Source: Aurifilum marmelostoma
Lineage: Eukaryota > Ascomycota > Sordariomycetes > Diaporthales > Cryphonectriaceae
NCBI GenBank assembly: GCA_027559495.1
Contig: JAMXSV010000001.1
Location: 868,001-932,000 of the forward strand
Direction: 5' to 3'
Length of the DNA stretch: 64,000 nt
The translations under genes were made by a program, and so were the position numbers. Each line of letters begins with the position of its first letter. Positions within the stretch are counted from its first letter, which is position 1. Under the pieces are notes generated by a model. It was not told the DNA's origin. It saw only the letters and a program-made list of their open reading frames with translations, and made no database searches. Shown one piece after another: positions 49,342-58,547 of this stretch.

Positions 49342-50697
49342 TGGACCTCCTTTTTCCCTCGGCTGGGAACCGTGCATCTCTTGTCGCAGCCCCGAGCTTC
49401 TAGGTCCCTGGACCCGCCCGCCCGTTAGTGCTGGGGTGGCAGTCCCGCTGTCGGCTCTACCAAGGGCCTGCAGCCTGGTACTCCCGCACCCTAGGCTTGT
49501 AACTCCAACCCCAAACGGCAGCAACGGGGGTCTGCGGTTCGGGTGTGCCCACCCAAATCTGCTAGTGCAAGGAGCTACGACGCTATAAACATTTAGTACA
49601 GGCACCACTGCAGGACTGCCAGTCAGCACCTCGCCTGGCCGTTCCACCCCCCCCAATTACTCCGTATTGGCCTGCATCTCAAGCTGGGGCCCTCTGTCGC
49701 CCACACACCTTGGCCCTCTGCAACTCTGTCTCCCTGCCCTGCTTCCTCTCCCCTCTCTAATTCTCTCCCTGCTGCTTTGAGAGTGCGGCAGAGTAGTTGG
49801 GTGGTCCCTGCCCCCCTGTTCCTGCAACCACATTGGCTTGGCTCCCCCCCCATCCATCCTTTCTAAGTATTCTGCCGACCCTTGCCTTTTCGCCTTCGAC
49901 GCCTTTCTCCTCCTCCCCCCCCCCTCCCAAGCCGACCCAAAGCCCAGGCTCTCTGCTTTCAAATCACCACTCTCTTTTTCTTCTCGTCGCCATTTGTCGA
50001 CACAAACTATCCTGTCCTCCTCCACCCCAAACCTGCCCTTGATCACAATCTGTGCGATCCTGGCAAGCCCTCTTTCTTCTGCACATTGTCGGTGCTAGAA
50101 TCCTTTTTTCCTTTTTTTTCCTTCCTACCTCAACTGTCCTTACGTTCCTTCTCTTCAGCCATCCTGGCGTCGATTTGAGTCTGCTGAAAGGGGACCCGAC
50201 CGACCGACCGCTCTACCGACCACCCTCCTCTTCACCATACCACTACCACCACCACCGACGATACCACGCACAGCTGCTGCATTGATCATTACTACAGGTG
50301 AGCCTCGAGAGATCTCCTATCCCATCCTCCGAGGGCGCTTGCTCTACTCCTGCTCAGAGCCTCGTGGACGACGTTGTCGCAGTGTCTGCTTGTCTTTCTG
50401 TCTCTCAGCCCTGTCGAGATTGCAATCCACATTCTCAGATTACCCTGAGGAGATTCCGGGGACTGTAATTTGCCGCACACTCGACTCCCTCACCCGATAA
50501 CCTCAGTTATCTGCCAGCCAGCCAGCCTTGCCTCGGGTCACCACCATCAGCGAATCAATTCAACCGACATACTAATAGCGATTCAATTCAGATCATTCCG
50601 GCTTGCGACAATAATAATAACCCCCCCCCCCCTTACCAACAACAACGGACCACATAATATTCCTGTCTGGAGCGGAGGCGATAAAAGAACATTCAAG
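49342..50697 (+). promoter_or_regulatory. promoter and probable long ATG-free leader of the G-alpha gene
   Basis: No ATG occurs on the coding strand for 1,356 bases before the start codon, while the opposite strand of the same segment has about 18. A TATA-like TATAAA is at 49584-49589. From about 49700 to 50280 the coding strand is CT-rich with C runs, then ACC/AAC-rich up to the start. The start context is good (A at -3). If transcription begins shortly after the TATA-like element, the unspliced leader is about 1.05 kb. Confidence 0.5.
50298..50591 (+). other. predicted 5'-UTR intron of the G-alpha gene
   Basis: Donor AG/gtgagc at 50298, a near-perfect branch point TACTAAT around 50569-50576, and acceptor attcag ending 50591, about 15-20 bases further on. 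No coding evidence is available to confirm it because it lies wholly in the leader. Confidence 0.42.
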
Positions 50698-52099
50698 ATG
50701 GGTTGCGGAATGAGCACGGAGGAGAAGGAGGGCAAGGCCCGCAACGAGGAGATCGAGAACCAGTTGAAGCGCGACCGCATGCAGCAGCGTAACGAGATCA
50801 AGATGCTACTTCTGGGTACGTTCCTCAAGACGATCGACCTCATCATCAGCTTCACCGACATTATGATTGATGCACGCCTCGCTCGACCGGGCTGCACACC
50901 GGGACCTCCTGGGTGATGCAGCTTTGATGGGTGACCCCCGGCCCCTCTCATGGATAGCCGCTGACACGGAAGACATTTGCAGGTGCTGGTGAATCCGGAA
51001 AATCCACCATTCTGAAGCAGATGAAGCTCATCCACGAGGGTGGCTATTCGCGCGACGAGCGAGAGTCGTTCAAGGAAATCATCTTCAGCAACACTGTCCA
51101 GTCCATGCGCGTTATTCTCGAGGCTATGGAGTCCCTGGAACTTCCTCTCGAGGACCAGCGGATGGAGTACCACGTCCAGACCATCTTCATGCAACCCGCT
51201 CAGATTGAGGGCGACGTCCTTCCCCCGAGGTCGGCACCGCCATCGAGGCTCTGTGGAAGGACCGCGGTGTGCAGGAGTGTTTCAAGCGATCCAGGGAATA
51301 CCAGTTGAACGACTCGGCCAGATAGTAAGTGCCCCAGACCTTCCGTTGTCTTTCACCTGCGAGGGCTAACTTGGTTGTGTAGCTACTTTGACAACATTGC
51401 CCGCATCGCCGCCCCCCGACTACATGCCCAACGACCAGGATGTCCTGCGCTCGCGTGTCAAGACGACTGGTATCACAGAGACGACCTTCATCATTGGTGA
51501 CCTCACCTACCGGATGTTCGACGTGGGAGGCCAGCGGTCTGAGCGTAAGAAGTGGATCCACTGCTTCGAGAATGTGACCACCATCCTGTTCCTGGTCGCC
51601 ATATCAGAGTACGACCAGCTGCTGTTCGAGGACGAGACCGTCAACCGTATGCAGGAGGCCCTGACCCTGTTCGATTCCATCTGCAACTCCCGGTGGTTCA
51701 TCAAGACCTCCATCATCCTGTTCCTGAACAAGATTGATCGGTTCAAGGAGAAGCTGCCCGTCAGCCCCATGAAGAACTACTTCCCCGACTACGAGGGTGG
51801 TGACGACTATGCCGCCGCCTGTGACTACATCCTCAACCGGTTCGTCAGCCTGAACCAGCACGAGACCAAGCAGATCTACACACATTTCACCTGTGCGACG
51901 GACACAACACAAATCCGGTTCGTCATGGCTGCGGTCAACGGTATGTACTCAGCGCATCGCTGCCCCTTCCTCCTGTATGCTGAGAATATATGTATATACA
52001 TATATATATATACACATATGAGAGGTCTTTCATGCTGACTTTCTTTGCCTCTTAGATATCATCATTCAGGAGAACCTGCGTCTCTGCGGTCTGATCTAG
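50698..52099 (+). CDS. gna-1: heterotrimeric G protein alpha subunit, group I (GNA-1/MagB/CPG-1 type), apparent frameshifts
   Basis: Couples surface receptors to cAMP and MAP-kinase pathways in filamentous fungi. Exons 50698-50815, 50983-51324, 51383-51940 and 52056-52099. Signatures: MGCGMS (myristoyl Gly2, palmitoyl Cys3), P-loop GAGESGKST, switch I RSRVKTTGITE, DVGGQRSERKKW, NKID, TCATDT and C-terminal CGLI, whose Cys is the pertussis-toxin site of the Gi class. Read literally it is broken. A C run at 51222-51226 is one base short (stop at 51306 follows), and a C run at 51412-51417 in the next exon is one base long. Correcting both gives exactly 353 aa with consistent intron phases. Conservation on both sides and opposite signs argue for assembly error. 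The last coding exon is only 44 bp. Confidence 0.94.
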
Positions 52100-53195
52100 T
52101 GAAAACGCTCTTTTTCAGATACCCCTATCACGTTATAATCGCATGATTTCTTCCTTACGAACGATGTCCTCGTCGGTCTCATGAGAACCTAGATCACTCT
52201 CTAAAAGCGGCAGTGCGGGTCATGCTTTGATTCCACCAATCTGGGACCCCACTCTCCTTTCTACCCGTCGCGTCGAGAGATATAAAAAAGTCGATACCAC
52301 CTTCCTACCATATCATTGCGACTAGAGTCATGGACAGGTTCGAGAGTCGCCTGTACAGAACGAAGCAGATGTGGGGAGGCCGAGAAGTGGGATATGCATT
52401 TGGTGTGTGTGAGAGAGGAAGAGTATAGTGGGCGGTGTTCAATATGTTGTTTAATTACGAGGTCTGACAATGCTGCGGTCGTTCTGTTGTTTCATCTTTT
52501 GGTTTCCTTTTTCTTTTCTTTTTACTCACATACCAAGTTCCTTCTGGCGAAGGGCGTCGGAGGAGCCATTTATTTGGGCCTGGAGAGGCGACGTGTGCCT
52601 GCAAGAGGTAGGCCAAGCACACAAACGGAGGAGGGAGGGAGTGGTTTTTCCCCCGTGGCCGCCAACAGGAAAGAAGACAGCAATCTCGGACAGGTTTTCG
52701 GATAACGGCGGTCCCGACATCCACAGGACCGGATGGTCGGGTTTGTCTATAGCATCACGAGCTCAAATTTATTCTTGAAATCCTTCATGTCTTTTGTCGC
52801 CTTGTCTCCTGCCGTTTTTGGCCTACATGCTGCTCAAAAGATGGGTGATTCTTTCGACACGGGAAATCTGATGTTCCTCCAGGCTATCATGAGCAAAGCA
52901 AGGAGGCAGGTAGCCCGTCACAAGACTGGACGACTGTTTTCAGATCTGGTCCGACCAACATCCCACCCATCATCAGTAACAAAAGGGCAAGCCTCTCATG
53001 CGTGTCGATATACCGGTATGTGAGCTTGAAAAAGGGCGTAGCCCCAGCCCCTCTCTCCCTGTTCTCGTCTGGGTGACGCTTATTGTCGGTACCTGGAGGG
53101 TGTTTTTTTTTTCTTCTCCACAGCAGAAGAGGGCAGAGCTCGACCGTCTCTGTTGTCGCCCTTTGTCTTCTACCAGAGTGACTGACTGGGTTTGT

Positions 53196-53211
53196 GGGGG
53201 GGGGGGGGGGG
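53196..53211. repeat. G16 homopolymer
   Basis: Sixteen consecutive G on the plus strand between the G-alpha and DUF3716 genes. Confidence 0.85.
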
Positions 53212-53302
53212 AGAAAGAGAGAGAAATCAGACAGGGTCGCAGACCTCGGACGGAGACGGGATGGTCGTTCCGGCTTGGTGTTTGATGTGCGTTGGAGAGA
53301 AA

Positions 53303-53319
53303 GGGGGGGGGGGGGGGGG
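53303..53319. repeat. G17 homopolymer
   Basis: Seventeen consecutive G on the plus strand, about 90 bp from the previous G16 run. Confidence 0.85.
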
Positions 53320-53751
53320 CATTCTCACCCAGCATTGACCTCAGTTCCTGTACCAAAAGGATGTTAATTAAACAATAGTCCCTTTTCATCTGTCGTCAAA
53401 AGAGTTTCATGGCTTAGGAGAAGAGGCAAGATGTCTGGATAAGGTCGGTGTCTTCGTGGGCGAGGTGAATTGTCTTGTTTTCTCCTTCATTCAATGCCTT
53501 GCATTGTAGACACATAGATTGGTTCTTTCCATCTTTTTGTTGTGGTATCGTTTGGAATATATAAGATCTGCTTATGTGTGTGAGGGGATCCTGCCGCTCT
53601 CGACTTGATGCGGGACCTGCTCGTCCATGGACCAATGCCCAAGTCAATAGCGGGCAGCTGATGATAATCAGACCATGGGCGCATTCTACTGCCGTTGCAA
53701 TAGACAAGAGAGGCTTGATGACGAGCACCCTGACGGAGGTTACGGCTCGTC

Positions 53752-54380
53752 CTACGAGCCGCCGCCGTCGGGCACATCGATACCGGGCGGAGTACCGTAT
53801 TGGCTTTTCAGCTGCTGGTGGTGGACACCGCCCTCAACCTCATCCGCCGGGTTCCTCTCCACCATCTCCTCTTCTTCCTCTTCCCCCATCATCATCTCTC
53901 CCTCCCCGCCGCCGCCACCAATCTGCTCCCCCTCCACGTGCCCCAACGCCCCTGCTATCTCCTCCGCCTGCACGATCTTCAGAGCCAGCTGCTTAGCCGC
54001 AACCTCGACCTCGATCAGTGCCCGCTGGTACGCAGTAGCCTGCCGCACCTGCACCAGCGCCGCCTGCACGGTCCCCTTGACGCCTGCGTCGTGCGAGAAT
54101 AAAGCACCCGAGGCGGTCCATAGCGCTGCGGCCTGCAACTGGGCTGGCGAGGCGCTGGCGGCGCCGGTGGCGGCGGATGCAAAGCCATTTGAGACGACGC
54201 CGACGCCGGGGCCTTGGTCGTTGGTGGCGGCGGTGGGAATGGGAACGGGGACAGCGTAGGGATGGGCCGCTGGTTGGGGCGGTTGTGACTTTTCTATAAT
54301 GCCGGCAGGGGCTCTTCGTCAGTAAATTCGATCCGCTAGACTGGGAGGAAGATGTGATGACGATGCGCGCCTAGGGCTGC

Positions 54381-54415
<35 letters not shown>

Positions 54416-54789
54416 TACTGACCATGAAAAGAGCACCTCGATCCAGAGGCATTGAACCAGCAATTGGCACAGCTTCCCATCATCTGCCCGCTATAGACAA
54501 CACACACGGTCCACGGGCCTTGACCCTTCCTGCAGTGGGCGCAAGGGTGCGCGGCCTCGGACCCCGCGATCTGCGCAAACAAGGCCTCGACGTTGCTGCG
54601 GCGGACGAGGTTGAGGTCCTGGCCGTGGCGGCGCTGCTCGGCCAGGCGCTGGCCCGGGTCTCGCGACATGCGCTTGGCAAAGGCGCTGTCGACCTTGAAG
54701 CCCTCGTAGCCGGACTCGAGGGCCATCTCCTTGGTCGTCTTGTGGGGTGGGTGGGGCTGCGGCGGGGTGAGTGGTTGTTGTTGTTGTTG

Positions 54790-54829
<40 letters not shown>

Positions 54830-55461
54830 TGTGGTGGTACGGAATGTTGTGCTTGTGACGTAGGTGGTGGTGGCGGCGGTGTCGGTGATGGCGGTCTTGG
54901 TTGTTGTTGTGGTTGCGGTAGTGGGTTCGGCTGGAAGTCTGTCGCAGCGACCAGAGGCTGTGGTGCTGGCATGGTCGAGCCCAGCGGCGGTGGGGGAGGC
55001 GCTGGAGGCTGTAGATCTGCTGCTGCTGCTGCGGCGGCGGCGGCGTAGAGACCATTTGCATCCTGGAGCAGCTCTGGGTTCGCCAGGTCGTCGATACCCT
55101 GGTGGTGGTGATGGTGGTGGTGGTGGTGGCCGCCGTGGTGGTGAGGGTGCTGCTGGGTCGGGTCCATGGGTGCCATGGGCGCCATGTCGTGGTCCATGGC
55201 GTCGACATGCGCGTGAGGGGCCCCTTCGCCGTGGTCGTGGGCGACGTGGTCTGCATCAGGCTCGGTCACGGCATCGTCGTCCTCGTCGCCGCGGCCGTAG
55301 CCATGCACGACGACGTCGCCCATCACATCGTCGGCGGCGGTGTTTCCATGGCTGCCAAAGTGGGCACTGAGCTGCTCCTCGTCGATCCTCCTGTGGGCAT
55401 TGGGCCTCCGTTGTTGGGCGCTGGGTTTGACGACTCGGTTTGGTCGTCCTCTCGATTGCAT
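53752..55461 (-). CDS. DUF3716-type Cys-rich protein with poly-Gln and poly-His tracts, 526 aa
   Basis: Two exons, 55461-54423 and 54293-53752, joined in phase 1 (gtcagt donor, ttatag acceptor). The conserved part, near residues 305-345, has a likely zinc-binding pattern: HPCAHCRKG, then a single Cys in WTVCVV, then GSCANCWFNASGSRCSFH. This fits DUF3716, a fungal family often in putative regulators; its function is unknown. The preceding 250 residues are low complexity: His-rich, Pro-rich and a run of about 19 Gln. After the intron come an Ala-rich helix-like part (LIEVEVAAKQLALKIVQAEE) and an acidic patch. I start at MQSRGRPNR; the open frame upstream is proline-rich leader. A (CTG)n tract sits just inside the intron next to the donor. 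Confidence 0.8.
54382..54411. repeat. (CTG)n triplet repeat in an intron, next to the 5' splice site
   Basis: About ten CTG units on the plus strand ((CAG)n on the transcribed gene's sense strand), starting about a dozen bases into the intron of the DUF3716 gene. Confidence 0.9.
54773..54828. repeat. (CTG/TTG)n triplet repeat coding for poly-Gln
   Basis: About 19 triplets, CTG and TTG mixed on the plus strand, read as CAG/CAA glutamine codons in the DUF3716 gene. Confidence 0.9.
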
Positions 55462-55865
55462 CTTATTAAATCTCCTGAGAGGGTGAGAGGGGGGGGGGAG
55501 GGGGTGGTGGTTAGGCGCCACGTTCGTCGCGAGGGTAGGTTGGATAGCACTCAGCTGGTGACAGCTGGCAAGCTCCGGTGGTGATGTAGTAGTGGTGGTG
55601 TTTGTTTGTCTGTCGTTGGGGGAGCTGCAGGCGAGGAGGTCCAGTTTTTGCCCTGCACCCTGGTCGACAGATCAGCACTAGGCAGAAAGGGTGAAGAAGA
55701 GGGTTAGGGTTCAGAGTGCTACTATATCGTACTGGGTACTGTATATATGCAGACATGAGGAATTGAGCCCAGAATCGAGCCCAGACGGATGGGTTTCCAT
55801 CACCACTCAGATGTGCTTCAATCTGACAATTCAAATTTGTGCTCTCATAGCAGTACTATTCCTCA
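55462..55865. promoter_or_regulatory. promoter region of the DUF3716 gene and 3' flank of cdc123
   Basis: 404 bp between two minus-strand genes. It has a G run near 55490-55499 (C on the coding strand) just upstream of the DUF3716 start and a TATA-like stretch near 55741-55747. Confidence 0.4.
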
Positions 55866-57325
55866 CTACCGCCTTCGGTTCACCATCTCATTCCACTGCT
55901 GTGCAAACTCCCTGAGGCCGCCCGACCCCGACGCACTGGCATCCACAACTTCCTTGGGCAGCTTGTGTGCCGAGTACTGCGGCGAGCTAAAGTTGTACGC
56001 TGCAGGGTCATCCTTCTCGACCAGGCGTAGCTCCGGCTCATAGTCCTCGTCCTCATCGTCCTCGGTCGTCGTTTCCTCGTCCTCACCGGACAGACCTCCT
56101 GATTGCCCCCCAGCACCAGCACCACCAGCAAGGTGCAGCCGGATCATACCCTTGTCGATGCTCTGATTGGTGCCTATCATAGGCTTCGGCACCTGGAGCT
56201 CGAGCAGCTCGCCCCAGTCGAAGAGCAGCGTGTCCGTCCTGGGTGCCCATGGATTGATGTCGATGAGCCTGGCCCGGCCCAGCGTCTTGTCGGGATCCTC
56301 CTCCTTATCTGAGTCGTCGCTGCTGTCACTCTGGAACGGGTCCCTCGTTACCTCGGGGATGTAGACATCGAAGGAGAAGTTCCCGTCCGGAAAGGTAAAG
56401 CGCAGCTTGGTGTCAAAGAGATCCTTGACGCGGTCGATGATCACCGACCGGTACTTCTGGAGGAAGTCGTAGTGGTTCAGGTCTCGCTGTGTGATGGCGA
56501 TGAGACTGCGCTGCTTGACAAAGCAGCGGAACTCCTGGGCCGTCTGGGGGTTGAAGAAAGAGCGGAGCACCAGGACGGGCTGGAAACCGAGGCCGGCGGT
56601 GGAAGCAGCTGCTGAGGGCTGCATGCCGGCCGAGGAAGAAGATGCGGTGGCGACAGTCCCGTCGAAGGCGTGGTCCAGGTCGTGGGTGATGAAGCTTGAG
56701 CTCTTGAGCAGCAGGTAGATGTCGTCGGGCGTCGTGCACTTGATGGTGTTCTGGTGGGGTGATATCCAGGCGGCGTCCTTGGGCGATGACCAGTTGAGCT
56801 TGGGCGCCACCTGTCCTCCCAGCTCCTTGATCGTGTCCTTGATGGTCTGGTGTAGATCTGGGAACCGCTGGTTAGGTGGCAGCCTTGAGGGACGGCTGCT
56901 GCTGGCGTCCGTGTCATCCGAATCCGAGTCTTCTTCCTCGTCTTCTGGAATGGGGCGAGAGTAGGCCGTTGATGTTGGCTCCCAGTCATCCTCATCGTCG
57001 TCGTTCCCGGCTTCATCTCCATCAGCTCCGTTGCTGTCACTTGACAGGATAATGCCATCCTCCCTGATGTAGTCAATGAACTCAGGAGGCAGCTTGATGA
57101 TGCGTGACCGGATACATGAAGTGCGGTATCTGTATTAAATGCTATTGTTCAACACCGTCACTGTGTACAGGGAGCAGCAAAGTCAATGATTACCTACTTT
57201 GGGAACCAATAGTCGTATGAGCAGTGGAGTATATGATCTCTTGTGACGGGAAAAGAAACGGTCGACTCTGCAGCGGCACCGCTGCTGCTGCTCACGGCCT
57301 GCTCTGCGGCTTCGAAGGCAGGCAT
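55866..57325 (-). CDS. cdc123: Cdc123 (D123 family) eIF2 assembly factor, 463 aa
   Basis: ATP-grasp-like protein that helps assemble eIF2 gamma with alpha and so controls translation start. Exons 57325-57198 and 57129-55866; the intron donor is gtaggt and the acceptor acag, phase 2. Landmarks: HCSYDYWFPKYRT, RIIKLPPEFIDYIREDGI, a long acidic insert, APKLNWSSPKDAAWI, FVKQRSLIAITQRDLNHYDF, DVYIPEVTRDPFQ, ARLIDINPWAPRTDTLLFDW and an acidic DDEDEDYEPELRLVE near the end. All are characteristic of D123 proteins. Acidic and Ser-rich inserts make it somewhat longer than the yeast protein. Divergent from the cwc21 gene. Confidence 0.95.
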
Positions 57326-57914
57326 CGTGACCCTCAATAGTGGACTTGCAAAAAGATGCTGTCAAGAATAGACTTTCTTTCGAATGTAGATACACATTCA
57401 AACGGAGGTGATAAAACAAAAAAGTAGAAAATTGAACAGGAAGCCAGAGTGATGACTGGGCCCTATTTAAGAACAAGGAAAAAAGAGAAATCGTAAAAGT
57501 CGCGGGTGAGGTTTGACGGGTTGAGTCACAAAAATTGAGAGTTGTGACTCTTTGCCCGGCATAGTGTCTTCCTCTCTCTCTCTCTCTCTCCTCTCAGGTG
57601 TGCTTGTCTTTGGGGCGGGACAACGTCACAGGGCAGCACCCCACTAACTTTTTTCTGCCTTCAGAGACCCTGACGGTATACCAACCGCAACGCCGCCCAG
57701 AACCCCCTAGCCCGGCGCCCCCACCGCCTTCCTGGAACCGTTACTACTGTTGGGTCCTAACTAACTGAGCAGCAACACCATCACCACCACCACCACCACC
57801 ACCAACAAGCCCGTGATTAGCCAAAACCCTCCCCCCCTTGAAATCAAGACTCAACCCCATTCATCCATTCAACTCAGTCAACCCCTACCCCCCCTTTACT
57901 TTCCTCAAATAGCC
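57326..57914. promoter_or_regulatory. divergent promoter region, cdc123 and cwc21 genes
   Basis: 589 bp between opposite starts. A CT tract at about 57569-57595 and a (CAC)n-like stretch at about 57780-57804 lie on the plus strand upstream of the cwc21 gene, followed by C runs close to its ATG. Confidence 0.5.
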
Positions 57915-58547
57915 ATGTCCGACAACGTAGGCCTGTCCACCCCCCGCGGCTCAGGAACCTCAGGCTACGTCCAGCGCAACCTAGCCCACATCAGGCCCCG
58001 CGACAGCGCGGCCCCCTACCCAAAGGACCTCGACAGCCTGCGCCACAGGCAGCGCCAGCCTGACAAGGGCATTCTGGAGCACGACCGCAAGCGCGAGATC
58101 GAGGTCAAGGTGTTTGAGCTGCGCGACGAGCTCGAGGACCAGGAGTGAGTCGGGAATCCCCCCCCCCCCGGCCCGGTCCCTTTTGAGAAGAAGAAGAAGG
58201 AGGAGGAGGGACTGACCACGAGCGCGCGCGCACACACAGGGTCGACGACGATGAGATCGAAGAGCGCTGCGATGCGCTCCGCAAGAAACTCCTAGCCGAG
58301 CAGGAGCGCGGCGCCGCGGGCCGGAGGGGGGCCCGGAGCCCCGCCGCCGCCCAGGAAGGGGATCAAGATGCACCAGGTGCACGAGCTGGCGGACGCCAAG
58401 ATCAAGGAGAGCGAGAGGCTGCGGCGGGCGCTGAAGATCAGTAAGGACTATGAGGAGGGGAGCCACTGGCGGAGACAGGAGGAGCGGCTGCAGAAGGCGG
58501 TGGATAAGGAGAAGGACCAGGTCCGGGACGGGGGGGACAGAGATTGA
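57915..58547 (+). CDS. cwc21: pre-mRNA splicing factor Cwc21/Cwf21, about 178 aa (apparent frameshift)
   Basis: Spliceosome component (human SRRM2 N-terminus) that sits near Prp8 at the catalytic core. Exons 57915-58144 and 58240-58547. The start MSDNVGLSTPRGSGTSGYVQ and NLAHIRPRD are nearly invariant in the family, and the cwf21 domain follows (PDKGILEHDRKREIEVK, then VDDDEIEERCDALRKKLL). Read literally, the second exon shifts at a run of six G (58326-58331) and stops at 58442. With five G it continues as GPGAPPPPRKGIKMHQVH and LADAKIKESERLRRALKIS to the TGA at 58545, the expected C-terminus. An assembly error is the likely cause. The intron contains a long C run. Confidence 0.9.

Larger units (their letters stand above)
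52100..53751. other. 3' flanks of the G-alpha and DUF3716 genes
   Basis: About 1.65 kb between converging genes. Contains two very long G runs (53196-53211 and 53303-53319). Short ORFs have no protein-like character. Presumably holds both 3' UTRs. Confidence 0.45.

Noticed and set aside
50698..52099. G-alpha gene as a pseudogene
   Set aside because: All catalytic and lipidation motifs and intron phases are intact; only two compensating homopolymer differences break it.
52330..52360. GGTTCGA heptamer resembling a tRNA T loop
   Set aside because: Flanking bases do not form a five-pair T stem and no A box precedes it.
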